In this document: in pieces, positions 32,263 through 39,511 of the stretch
Layout of the letters: each line of letters opens with the position of its first letter
Position numbering within the stretch: the first letter of the stretch is position 1
Assembly: GCA_017414715.1 (NCBI GenBank)
Contig: JAFQKV010000003.1
Span: forward strand, 1-40,360
Direction: 5' to 3'
DNA from: Clostridia bacterium
Lineage (GTDB): Bacteria; Bacillota; Clostridia; Oscillospirales; QAMX01
Length of the DNA: 40,360 bases
Position numbers and translations under genes: made by a program
Notes under the pieces: model-generated
The model's database searches: none
What the model was told of the DNA's origin: nothing
The model's input: the letters and a program-made list of their open reading frames with translations, nothing else

Positions 32263-33816
32263 ATGCAGCTTACCATCAACAGGAAATACCTGCTTCTTCC
32301 GGTCAGCCCCCACGCCGCGGAAAAGCGTCTGCACTTTTTCCTTGGCGGTCACCTGATCTTTGATCTTTCTGTCCGCGCCGACGCCTGCGGCGAATGGGTC
32401 TACAGCTACGATGTCAGCCCCTTTGCCGGACAGACGCTGGAGCTTTCCTTCGAGCCGGATATTGATCTTCCCCTCACCCTTTCCGACACGCCAGCACCGA
32501 GGCCCGCCGAGGCCGAGCGTTACCGTCCGAGGGTGCACTTTACAGCCCCTACCGGCTGGATCAACGATCCCAACGGTCTCGTTTTCTTCCGGGAAAGATG
32601 GCATATGTTCTACCAGCATAACCCCGTGGGCCCCATGTGGGGCAATATGCACTGGGGACACGCCGTATCCCGGGACCTTGTCACCTGGGAGGATCTTCCC
32701 CTCGCCCTCCGACCCGACAGCCTCGGCACCATGTTCTCCGGCTCCGCCATTGTCGATACGGAAAACGTGACCGGCCTCGGCACGGCAGACTCTCCCGCGC
32801 TGCTGCTTTTCTACACTGCCGCCGGCGGAACCTCGGCCCTTTCCGAGGGGCAGCCCTACACCCAGTGCATGGCCTGGAGCCTTGACGGCATCCATTTTAA
32901 TAAATACGAGCACAACCCCGTTCTTCCCCACGTGGCCGGTGAAAACCGCGATCCCAAGGTCGTCCGCTGCCCCGCCGCCGGCGGGTATGTGATGTCCCTG
33001 TATCTCACGGGCTGCACCTACGCGCTCTTTGCCTCGGAGGATCTTCTCTCCTGGCGGGAGCTTTGCCGCATGGATCTTCCCGGCGATGACGAATGTCCCG
33101 ATTTCCATCCTCTCCCCGCCCCCGACGGGCGTGAGCTGTGGGTCCTCTCCGGTGCCTCCGGCTATTATGTCATCGGAGAATTTAACGGCGCCGCTTTCCG
33201 TCCCGTCACCCCTGTGCGCCGCCTTACCGGCGAGGGCAGCTGCAGCTATGCGGCACAAACCTTCAGCGACTCCCCCGACGGACGTGTCTACCGCATCGCC
33301 TGGGACCGTTCCAATATCCCCGCCACCCATTTCCAAAGCGCCATGACCGTTCCTGCCGAGCTTACCCTGTGCGAGCATGAAGGCGGGCTCTGGCTGCGCG
33401 CCTATCCCCTTCCCGCCTTTGACGGAAAGACCCTTTTTGCCTTGTCCGCAGAGGATATCCGCAGCCTCCGCCGCGAGCTTCCCGCAGGACCGGTGAGCAT
33501 TTCCCTCACCCTCCGGGCAAAAGTTCCTGTTTCCCTCTCCCTTTTCGGACTTCGTCTCACCCTTGATATGTCCGCCGATGAGCTGCGATGCGGAAAATGC
33601 CGTCTTCCTCTCCATGCAGAGCACGGACTTATTTCCCTCCGTCTGCTCTGTGACCGAACCTCCACAGAGATCTGGACGGGCGGAGGTCTCGGCACCCTCT
33701 GCGTTTCCCACATTGCCGATCCCGGCCTCTGCCGGCTGGAGCTTGAATCCTCAGATATTTTCCGTCTTGAATCCCTGACCGCAGGAAACTTATCCGACTG
33801 TGAGGTGCGTGCATGA
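32263..33816 (+). CDS. GH32 beta-fructosidase (levanase/invertase type)
   Basis: The 517-residue enzyme hydrolyses beta-fructosides such as sucrose, levan or inulin. The five-bladed propeller has all three catalytic motifs: WINDPNG with nucleophile Asp102, RDP (229-231), and ECPDF with acid/base Glu277. About 85 residues before the propeller form an extra N-terminal domain (LTINRKYLLLPVSP), similar in position to the DUF4980 module of levanases. A C-terminal beta-sandwich follows from about 405. No signal peptide is seen, so it acts on imported oligosaccharides. GGAAGGA precedes ATG 32263. The gene overlaps the fructokinase gene (ATGA). Confidence 0.93.
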   Translation: MQLTINRKYLLLPVSPHAAEKRLHFFLGGHLIFDLSVRADACGEWVYSYDVSPFAGQTLELSFEPDIDLPLTLSDTPAPRPAEAERYRPRVHFTAPTGWINDPNGLVFFRERWHMFYQHNPVGPMWGNMHWGHAVSRDLVTWEDLPLALRPDSLGTMFSGSAIVDTENVTGLGTADSPALLLFYTAAGGTSALSEGQPYTQCMAWSLDGIHFNKYEHNPVLPHVAGENRDPKVVRCPAAGGYVMSLYLTGCTYALFASEDLLSWRELCRMDLPGDDECPDFHPLPAPDGRELWVLSGASGYYVIGEFNGAAFRPVTPVRRLTGEGSCSYAAQTFSDSPDGRVYRIAWDRSNIPATHFQSAMTVPAELTLCEHEGGLWLRAYPLPAFDGKTLFALSAEDIRSLRRELPAGPVSISLTLRAKVPVSLSLFGLRLTLDMSADELRCGKCRLPLHAEHGLISLRLLCDRTSTEIWTGGGLGTLCVSHIADPGLCRLELESSDIFRLESLTAGNLSDCEVRA

Positions 33817-34700
33817 GTATTGTTGTATTTGGCGAGATGCTTTGGGATATCTGGCCCCAGGAAAAGCACATCGGCGGTGCCCCTTTCAATTTTGCCGCCC
33901 ATCTCCGCAAGCTCGGTGCACAGCCCACGTTTGTCTCCGCCGTCGGACGCGACGCCCTCGGAAACGAGGCACTGGAACGGGTTGCCGCCCTCGACCTTGA
34001 CCCCTCCTGCATTGCAAAGGTCGGCCATCCCACCGGCGCGTGCCACGTTACGCAGGATCATGAGGGCCGTCCCTCCTACCGGCTGCTGACCGATGTGGCC
34101 TACGATTATATCCCCCTCCCCGATTCGCTTCCCGCTCCGAAGGATTCCCTTTTGTATTTCGGTTCCCTTGCCCAGCGCAGCCCCGTCTCCTGGCGTACCC
34201 TTTCCAATCTGCTTTCTCTGCGGTTTACCCACGTTTTCTGTGATATCAATCTGCGGCCGCCCTTTTTTTCGCGGGATATCCTTCTGCGGTCCCTCTCCGC
34301 CTGTACCATTCTGAAGGTCAGCCGTGAGGAATACGAGGTGCTCTCCGATCTGGAGCTTATCCACGTGGATAATCCCGCCGATTATTCCCGCGCCTTCTGC
34401 CGCGCAGTTGTCACGGAATATCCCAACATCCGTACTGTCATCGTCACCCTCGACAAGGACGGTGCCATGGTCTACGATGCCGGGACCGACATCTTCTGCT
34501 TCTCCCGCAAGCCCGGCTCAAAACTCGTTTCCGCCGTCGGTGCCGGAGATAGTTTTTCCGCCTGCTTCTGCGCAAATCTTCTCAAAGGCCGCCCCCTCCC
34601 GGAATGTCAGGACTGCGGCGTTCTGTTAAGCGACTACGTTGTCACCCAGCCCGGTGCCGTCCCCGATTATCCGCCCGAGCTGTTGAAAAAGCTGATATAG
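33813..34700 (+). CDS. PfkB-family carbohydrate kinase, probable fructokinase
   Basis: The 295-residue kinase has the ribokinase-fold pattern: VVFGEMLWDIWP, GGAPFNFAAHLRKLGA (21-36), CDINLRPPFF and the anion-hole motif GAGDSFSA (243-250) with catalytic Asp246. Its position right after the GH32 gene, with overlapping stop and start codons, points to phosphorylation of the released fructose. No PTS or ABC sugar transporter accompanies the pair. The stop codon lies five bases before the poly-A arm of an interrupted terminator. Confidence 0.9.
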   Translation: MSIVVFGEMLWDIWPQEKHIGGAPFNFAAHLRKLGAQPTFVSAVGRDALGNEALERVAALDLDPSCIAKVGHPTGACHVTQDHEGRPSYRLLTDVAYDYIPLPDSLPAPKDSLLYFGSLAQRSPVSWRTLSNLLSLRFTHVFCDINLRPPFFSRDILLRSLSACTILKVSREEYEVLSDLELIHVDNPADYSRAFCRAVVTEYPNIRTVIVTLDKDGAMVYDAGTDIFCFSRKPGSKLVSAVGAGDSFSACFCANLLKGRPLPECQDCGVLLSDYVVTQPGAVPDYPPELLKKLI

Positions 34701-34704
34701 GCCA

Positions 34705-34719
34705 AAAAAGAGACCGGAA
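34705..34719 (+). repeat. Left arm of an interrupted bidirectional terminator
   Basis: AAAAAGAGACCGGAA is the exact reverse complement of 36315-36329. The two arms would form one terminator for the convergent fructokinase and TIM-barrel genes if the 1.6 kb between them were absent. Confidence 0.7.
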
Positions 34720-34746
34720 TAGGGCTGTACTCTTAAGGACAGTTTG
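34720..34746 (+). repeat. Left terminal inverted repeat
   Basis: It starts TAGGGCTGTACTCTTA and ends AGGACAGTTTG. It pairs with 36286-36313. Confidence 0.65.
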
Positions 34747-35103
34747 GCAAGAATGGGGATGTCTCATTGAGAATTTAGGAAAACAATGCAAAACCAAACA
34801 GCATGGTGAGAATTTTGTTTCAGGCGAATTCTTAATGAGAACGCATTTTGGGCGAACGGATTTTGAGCAGAAGCAAACAAATTTGAGAAAACCATAAGTT
34901 TTTCAACTTTAATTTCTTTTAAAATTCAACAAAAGCAAAGGTAGAGGTACTGATTAACAATACCTCTACCCATTTTTTTGCGATTATGCCGAAATGCGAC
35001 AGCCTCATTTTGAATTTGTATCTTTAAATGCAGTGCTTGCCAAGAAAATTGACAAGTAAATTAACAGCTAAAAGATATAAAGACCCGGCAAGCTTTGGTG
35101 GCC
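34747..35103. other. Non-coding part of the gpsA element
   Basis: This 357-base AT-rich stretch has no convincing gene on either strand. It holds an inverted repeat (TCTCATTGAGAATT at 34762-34775 with AATTCTTAATGAGA at 34827-34840, one mismatch) and a terminator hairpin at 34940-34977. It may be the remnant of lost transposase sequence, but no protein similarity was recognised. Confidence 0.5.
34940..34977 (+). terminator. Terminator inside the gpsA element
   Basis: GGTAGAGGTA pairs with TACCTCTACC, followed by CATTTTTTT on the plus strand. It would stop fructokinase transcripts that read into the element. Confidence 0.8.
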
Positions 35104-36150
35104 TCAAATGTGATTGAATGCAGAACTGCTCAATTCGCATTTCAGCTCCCTTGACATCAGCATTTGAATAGCCTTAGAAACTGCCACCCTGCCGTTACAT
35201 ATCGCATCGACCGTTTCAACAATCGGCATTTCCACGGTATATTTTTGAGCTAATCTAATGGCAGCGGGCAAGGCATTGATGCCCTCAACAACCATACCAA
35301 CCTGCTCGATCGCTTTATCGACCGCAACACCTTGTCCTATCAGCATACCGCAACGATTGTTACGGCTGTGCATACTGGTTGCGGTAACGATCAGATCTCC
35401 GATGCCTGCCAAGCCTCCGAATGTTTGCTCTCTGCATCCCATAGCGATACCTAAACGGGAAATCTCAGCAATTCCACGCGTAATAAGCGCGGCTTTTGCA
35501 TTATCTCCGCAACCGAGCCCGGTTGCAATGCCGGAAGCCAAGGCAATAACGTTCTTTAATGCACCGCACAGCTCTACTCCGCGAATGTCATCGTTGGTAT
35601 ATACTCGCATACAGCCAACAGTAAACACCTTTTGAACCGTTGCTGCCGCCTCGACATCGTTACTTGCCGATGTGATAGTCGTAGGTAGATCCTTAATCAC
35701 TTCTTCTGCGTGAGTCGGACCGGACAGAGCAACTAACTTTACCGTAGGGTTCCTAAGCTCGTCTGCAATAATCTCGGTCATCGTATAGAGTGTTTCCGAT
35801 TCAATTCCCTTAGCGACGTCTACGATTATCTGTCCGTCCACTATATAAGGTGCCGCCTTTCTTGTCGTTGCTCTAACAAAGGGCGACGGAACAGCAAACA
35901 CTAATATATCCATACCAGAACAAGCTTCTCGAATATCCTTTGTATATACGATTTGCTTCGGTAAATCCACATCGAAAAAAATCGGATGCCTTCCGGTTGC
36001 TAAAAGATTATCTATCTCCTTTTCAATAGCAGACCAAACGGTTACCGAGTTTCCTGCATTGCATAGCATTCTTGCAAGAGCAACGCCCCATGTGCCTGCT
36101 CCCAAGACACCAATATTCATCATATTTTGTTTTGCTTTATCCTCCGTCAT
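35104..36150 (-). CDS. gpsA: NAD(P)-dependent glycerol-3-phosphate dehydrogenase GpsA
   Basis: The 348-residue enzyme interconverts dihydroxyacetone phosphate and glycerol 3-phosphate for phospholipid synthesis. All family blocks are present: NIGVLGAGTWGVALARML, VDVAKGIE, ALSGPTHAEEV, CGALKNVIALASGIATGLG with the catalytic Lys, and GGLAGIGDLIVT followed by SRNNRCG. It is full length. Its codon use is AT-richer than any neighbour (many AAA, ATT, GTA, GAA), which points to horizontal transfer. It is the only gene of the inverted-repeat element. ATG 36150 has no clear ribosome site; ATG 36123 or 36120 behind GGAGGATAAAG, although distantly spaced, is an alternative and is closer to where homologues begin. 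The gene ends nearer to the left end of the element. Confidence 0.92.
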   Translation of the reverse strand: MTEDKAKQNMMNIGVLGAGTWGVALARMLCNAGNSVTVWSAIEKEIDNLLATGRHPIFFDVDLPKQIVYTKDIREACSGMDILVFAVPSPFVRATTRKAAPYIVDGQIIVDVAKGIESETLYTMTEIIADELRNPTVKLVALSGPTHAEEVIKDLPTTITSASNDVEAAATVQKVFTVGCMRVYTNDDIRGVELCGALKNVIALASGIATGLGCGDNAKAALITRGIAEISRLGIAMGCREQTFGGLAGIGDLIVTATSMHSRNNRCGMLIGQGVAVDKAIEQVGMVVEGINALPAAIRLAQKYTVEMPIVETVDAICNGRVAVSKAIQMLMSRELKCELSSSAFNHI

Positions 36151-36189
36151 TTTTTATCACAGTTTAACGAACCAATAGGGCCCCCTGCT

Positions 36190-36218
36190 GTTATAGCACA
36201 GAAACCACAGAAAATCAA
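36190..36218 (-). promoter_or_regulatory. Promoter for gpsA inside the element
   Basis: On the minus strand TTGATT (36213-36218) and TATAAC (36190-36195) are 17 bases apart, so the cassette appears to carry its own promoter. Confidence 0.6.
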
Positions 36219-36238
36219 TCTGTGGTTTCTGTTTTTTA
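36198..36238 (+). terminator. Plus-strand terminator hairpin near the right end of the element
   Basis: A perfect 14-bp stem (ACAGAAACCACAGA with TCTGTGGTTTCTGT) is followed by TTTTT on the plus strand. It overlaps the gpsA promoter and no plus-strand gene precedes it inside the element. Confidence 0.7.
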
Positions 36239-36285
36239 GCCAACAGAGCGGTCTGTTTTTCTTTTGTCAACAGGTGATATATTCT

Positions 36286-36313
36286 CAAACTGTCCTTTAA
36301 GGATACCGTCCTA
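36286..36313 (-). repeat. Right terminal inverted repeat
   Basis: Read on the minus strand it starts TAGGACGGTATCCTTA and ends AAGGACAGTTTG, matching the left repeat. Confidence 0.65.
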
Positions 36314-36314
36314 T

Positions 36315-36329
36315 TTCCGGTCTCTTTTT
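36315..36329 (-). repeat. Right arm of the interrupted bidirectional terminator
   Basis: TTCCGGTCTCTTTTT is the exact complement of 34705-34719. It lies three bases from the stop codon of the minus-strand gene at 36333. Confidence 0.7.
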
Positions 36330-36332
36330 CTC

Positions 36333-38099
36333 TTAATTGTGTCTTGCCCAGAGGCGCTGCAGCTCCAGATAGTGATCCATCATCACGTTCTGCTTTTTGC
36401 GCAGCTGTGCCACAAGATCGGGGCCAAAGAGGAAGATATCCTCATCCTCCGGGCACTCCGCCACGTAGAAAATGTCGCTCTGGCGGCCCTCCAGCAGCTT
36501 TGCCATCTCCTCGGTGTTGTCCAGCTCGTTGCGGAAAATGACCTGCATATCCCGCAGGCGCTCATCCGGCGCGGTGTGCCAGACATCGTTTTCGCAGGGG
36601 CCGAGAGCGTAATCCGTCCGGTCAAGGATCTCCTGGAACCGGCAGGCGTTGACAGCATTGCGGCACAGCAGGATGCAGGCATACAGCCGGTCTGCCTCCA
36701 GACTCCAGCGCTCTGCGTCCCCGGCCTTTGCCGCGGCTCTGTAGCAGCTCTCGGCGTTGGCAAGGTCACGGATGGCACCCTCGATGAGATGAACGGCGAT
36801 ATACTTGCCCGAATGTCCGCGCACCAGCGGATAGCACTGCAGATTCATCAGATCGCAGGCCGTCTCCTCGGAGTTTGCCTGGAAGATAAAGGGACGCCAC
36901 CAGCACTTCTCCTCCTCCGTCAGCTCCATGGGAAAGGGCACGAAGGGGCGGTTGAGCCAGCGCTGGTTAAGGCAGCCGAGCATCAGAATGGGGCCGCCGG
37001 CCTCCAGATGGGCGATCTGGGTAACGGCCCGGTCGATGGCCTCCCATGCACGCAGAAGGTATTCCGGCGCATAGGGCGCAACCTTTTCCGCCGTCTTTTC
37101 AAGCAATCCCCAAAGCTTTGCGGGCGTCTCGTTTTCTCCGCCCTCCGCAAGTTCCATGATCGCAAGGCAGATATCGTTGTCCACCCGCTCAAGGCTCACG
37201 GTGCAGTTGCGGTCGGGATTTGCCGCCACGGAGGCGTAGCCGCGGGCAAAGGAAACCGGCTGCTGCAAACCCTTGACGGGGTAGAAATTGCAGGAATAGA
37301 AGTAATCGGCAAGGCCGCAGCCCATATAATTGGTTGCCGCCTCGCGGCCCTGACCGTTGATATACTGTCCGTCGTCCAGATAGGGGATCGCGGAGGCCGC
37401 CTCCAGCGGCTTCGGGCCGTTGATGGCCACGTCGGCACGCAGTCCCGCATCGGCCGCTCCCGCCTGCAGGGTGGACAAAAACTTGGTGATACGGTCCTTA
37501 AAGGAGATATGCGCGCAGGCCGCAGGGCCGTTCTGTCCGGGATAAAGATAAATGCCCCAGCAGATCCCGCCTCCGGAATCGTTGGTCATAAAGGTGAAAT
37601 TCTCAATGGGAGCCACGCGGCAGATGGCCGCCACCGCCTCGCGGTACATGGCAAGAACCTCTTCGTTGTCGATGCAGGGACTGAAATATGCCTTGCGCGC
37701 CCGGCGGGGATGGTCACAGCGGCCGCCGCGCCAATCGGGATGATCGCGATAGACCTCCTCCGGCAGCCACGCGGGCTCACAGCCGTGGAAGGCGGCCTTC
37801 AGCCCGTACTTTTTCAGAATGGCGCAGCGATCGGCCACGATCCGCAGATTCTTCTCCGCATAATCGCAGGGAAGATATTCCCGCAGCTTCTCCGGCACGT
37901 AAACCTTGAAGAGTGCGGCGTGCATCATGCCCCAGTTGGGATAGGGATCAAACCGGTCGCGGTTCCACTGCCAGATGCTCTTGGGCAGATCAGAAACCGT
38001 CATATGGGTATATCCAAGAGAGGCCGCCGTCTTCGCCGCCTCTTCAAACTCCGCCAGCGTTTCCGTCGGGCAGTTGAATATCCGTTTTGCTTCCATCAT
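36333..38099 (-). CDS. Probable TIM-barrel glycoside hydrolase of unassigned family
   Basis: The 588-residue protein has an N-terminal barrel-like half with AAFHGCEPAWLPEEV (103-115), HPDWRG (120-125) and MTNDSGGGICWGIYLYPG (171-188). The pattern of a carboxylate in the middle (Glu108, Asp174) and a preceding aromatic strand resembles (beta/alpha)8 glycosidases such as GH20- or GH67-like barrels, but I cannot assign it to any known family. The C-terminal half from about 430 is helical and Cys/Ala-rich. There is no signal peptide. It starts just after the sugar epimerase-like gene and belongs to its operon. ATG 38099 and 38096 are adjacent behind AAGGAG. Confidence 0.6.
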   Translation of the reverse strand: MMEAKRIFNCPTETLAEFEEAAKTAASLGYTHMTVSDLPKSIWQWNRDRFDPYPNWGMMHAALFKVYVPEKLREYLPCDYAEKNLRIVADRCAILKKYGLKAAFHGCEPAWLPEEVYRDHPDWRGGRCDHPRRARKAYFSPCIDNEEVLAMYREAVAAICRVAPIENFTFMTNDSGGGICWGIYLYPGQNGPAACAHISFKDRITKFLSTLQAGAADAGLRADVAINGPKPLEAASAIPYLDDGQYINGQGREAATNYMGCGLADYFYSCNFYPVKGLQQPVSFARGYASVAANPDRNCTVSLERVDNDICLAIMELAEGGENETPAKLWGLLEKTAEKVAPYAPEYLLRAWEAIDRAVTQIAHLEAGGPILMLGCLNQRWLNRPFVPFPMELTEEEKCWWRPFIFQANSEETACDLMNLQCYPLVRGHSGKYIAVHLIEGAIRDLANAESCYRAAAKAGDAERWSLEADRLYACILLCRNAVNACRFQEILDRTDYALGPCENDVWHTAPDERLRDMQVIFRNELDNTEEMAKLLEGRQSDIFYVAECPEDEDIFLFGPDLVAQLRKKQNVMMDHYLELQRLWARHN

Positions 38100-38108
38100 T
38101 TTTTCTCC

Positions 38109-38984
38109 TTACAGCAACGTGTTGGGGGCAAAATCACCGCCGCGGCACCATTTCAGATACTGATATGCATGGATCTGCGCCGTGGTCTCCCACTCACCGC
38201 GGTAGATGGGATCGTGATAGCCCTCCACGCAGATGTCGCCCTCATAGCCTGCCCGATGCAGGATGGAGAATATCTTTCTCCAGTCCAGATCGCCGAAGCC
38301 GGGGGTGCGCTGGGGAGCAAACTCCGCAGCACCGAGAATACCGTAGCGCCGGATGGCCGCCTCGTCCACGGAGGCATCCTTGCCGTGCAGATGAATGATC
38401 TTCGGTGCCCACTCCTTGAGCTGCGGCAGGGGATCGATGAGCTGGATCTGCTGGTGTCCCGGCTCCCATTCAAGGCCCAGAGCCTCCGAGGGAACGGCAT
38501 CAAACATCATCTCCCAGGCCTTGGGATTGAAGCCGATATTGCAGGTGGCACTGCGCCAGGTACCGTCCATGGGGCAGTTCTCGATGGCGATGCGCACGCC
38601 GCGGTCCTCCGCCCGGCGGCAAAGCTCACCGAAGACCTCCTTAAAGCGCGGGATGGCATTGGGAACGCTGTCCCCTTCAATGGCACCTGCAAAGGTGGAA
38701 ACCATATCGGTGCCGAAATCGCGGGCGCAGTCAATAAAGTATTCCAGCGTCTTTCTCTGCTCCTCGTTCTGCAGAGGATTGCAGTAGTAGCCGATGGAGG
38801 AAACGTACACGCCGGAATCGCCCAGCTTTTCCAGCACCTTCGGTGCCAGCTCCTTGATATCGATATCGCCGGTGGACATATGGAAATTGATGGCCACACA
38901 CTCATAGCCGATATCCATCATCGCCGGGATCCATTCCAGCGCCTTGCGGCCCTTGATGCAAGTACCAATGTTGATCTGCTTCAT
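38109..38984 (-). CDS. Sugar phosphate isomerase/epimerase-like TIM-barrel protein
   Basis: The 291-residue protein belongs to the xylose-isomerase-like (AP endonuclease 2) superfamily. Metal-ligand motifs appear in order: VSSIGYY, VRIAIENCPM with Glu, GLEWEPGHQQ, IIHLHGKDA and ICVEGYHDP with the final Glu. Such proteins isomerise or epimerise sugars, inositols or keto acids. The start at ATG 38984 behind GGGAGGA is preferred over the longer frame from 39056, which lies in the promoter. Its partner is the TIM-barrel protein downstream, nine bases away. Confidence 0.85.
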   Translation of the reverse strand: MKQINIGTCIKGRKALEWIPAMMDIGYECVAINFHMSTGDIDIKELAPKVLEKLGDSGVYVSSIGYYCNPLQNEEQRKTLEYFIDCARDFGTDMVSTFAGAIEGDSVPNAIPRFKEVFGELCRRAEDRGVRIAIENCPMDGTWRSATCNIGFNPKAWEMMFDAVPSEALGLEWEPGHQQIQLIDPLPQLKEWAPKIIHLHGKDASVDEAAIRRYGILGAAEFAPQRTPGFGDLDWRKIFSILHRAGYEGDICVEGYHDPIYRGEWETTAQIHAYQYLKWCRGGDFAPNTLL

Positions 38985-39027
38985 ATTTTTCCTCCCATCT
39001 CCCCCAAAGTGAGGAGCTTTTTTCTTG

Positions 39028-39056
39028 ATTATATCTGTTTCCCGCCGGCAAAGCAA
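39028..39056 (-). promoter_or_regulatory. Promoter for the two TIM-barrel genes
   Basis: On the minus strand TTGCTT (39051-39056) and TATAAT (39028-39033) are 17 bases apart. Confidence 0.7.
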
Positions 39057-39149
39057 GGGGGAAAACTGGTGGTTTTGGATAAAAAATCCCCATCGGTATA
39101 CAAAAAGGTGGGCATCTTGAAAAAAAACGAAAAAAATTCGTTAAGGTAC

Positions 39150-39178
39150 TTGCATTTGCCCAACTCATCTGCTATAAT
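39150..39178 (+). promoter_or_regulatory. Promoter for rpmB
   Basis: TTGCAT (39150-39155) and TATAAT (39173-39178) are 17 bases apart. An AACGAA-N5-TTCGTT repeat (39126-39142) lies upstream. Confidence 0.78.
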
Positions 39179-39187
39179 GTTATGGTC

Positions 39188-39209
39188 TCGCGCCACCGAA
39201 AAGGCGCGA
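39188..39209 (+). promoter_or_regulatory. Leader hairpin of rpmB
   Basis: TCGCGCC and GGCGCGA form a perfect 7-bp stem with an eight-base loop at the very start of the predicted transcript. A role in mRNA stability or L28 control is possible. Confidence 0.5.
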
Positions 39210-39236
39210 TATAGTAAGAATTGAGGAGGTGCGAAT

Positions 39237-39425
39237 ATGGCAAAGTGCGATATTTGCGGAAAGGGTGTTACCTTCGGTATCAAGGTCTCCCACTCTCATC
39301 GGAGAACCAACCGCCCCTGGAAGCCCAACATCTGCCGTGTCAAGGCGATTGTTGACGGCTCTCCCCGCCATATCTATGTGTGCACGCGGTGCCTCCGTTC
39401 CAATAAGGTCACCCGCGCCGTGTAA
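39237..39425 (+). CDS. rpmB: Ribosomal protein L28 (bL28), zinc-ribbon form
   Basis: The 62-residue protein of the large ribosomal subunit starts [20 protein letters not shown] and has CDIC and CTRC, a four-cysteine zinc ribbon (C+ form). [14 protein letters not shown] is the conserved RNA-binding part. GAGGAGGTG lies upstream. It has its own promoter, a leader hairpin and a terminator. Confidence 0.96.
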   Translation: MAKCDICGKGVTFGIKVSHSHRRTNRPWKPNICRVKAIVDGSPRHIYVCTRCLRSNKVTRAV

Positions 39426-39441
39426 ATCATGACAAAACGGA

Positions 39442-39467
39442 AACAGCTGCCAACGGCGGCTGTTTTT
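39442..39467 (+). terminator. Terminator after rpmB
   Basis: AACAGCTGCC pairs with GGCGGCTGTT (one T-G pair), loop AAC, followed by TTT. It precedes guaA. Confidence 0.8.
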
Positions 39468-39511
39468 GCTTTCCGTCCGGAACATGCCAAAATCTATGGA
39501 GGAATAGAAAA

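Larger units (their letters stand above)
34720..36313. mobile_element. Inverted-repeat-bounded insertion carrying gpsA, no transposase
   Basis: The 1594-base segment is bounded by imperfect inverted repeats of 27 and 28 bases (34720-34746 and 36286-36313, 23 matches, four mismatches, one gap), both reading TAGG...GGACAGTTTG inward. It is visibly AT-richer than its surroundings. It contains one complete gene, gpsA, with its own promoter and flanking hairpins, but no transposase frame. It sits inside the loop of what would be a shared terminator hairpin (arms 34705-34719 and 36315-36329). It fits a non-autonomous transposon with a passenger gene; this is inference. Confidence 0.6.

Noticed and set aside
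32149..33711. A 520-residue minus-strand frame opposite the GH32 gene.
   Set aside because: Gly-rich shadow sequence without domain motifs; GH32 catalytic motifs are intact on the other strand.
34604..34897. A 97-residue plus-strand frame at the left end of the gpsA element, considered as a transposase remnant.
   Set aside because: It begins inside the fructokinase gene in another frame, crosses the repeat and terminator arm, and shows no transposase motif.
36198..36238. The 14-bp hairpin considered as an attenuator of gpsA.
   Set aside because: On the gpsA strand no U-run follows it; the U-run is on the plus strand, so it is better read as a plus-strand terminator.
36264..39224. A 986-residue open frame on the plus strand.
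   Set aside because: It lies opposite the two TIM-barrel genes, has no ribosome site or recognisable motif, and arises from the codon bias of the real minus-strand genes.
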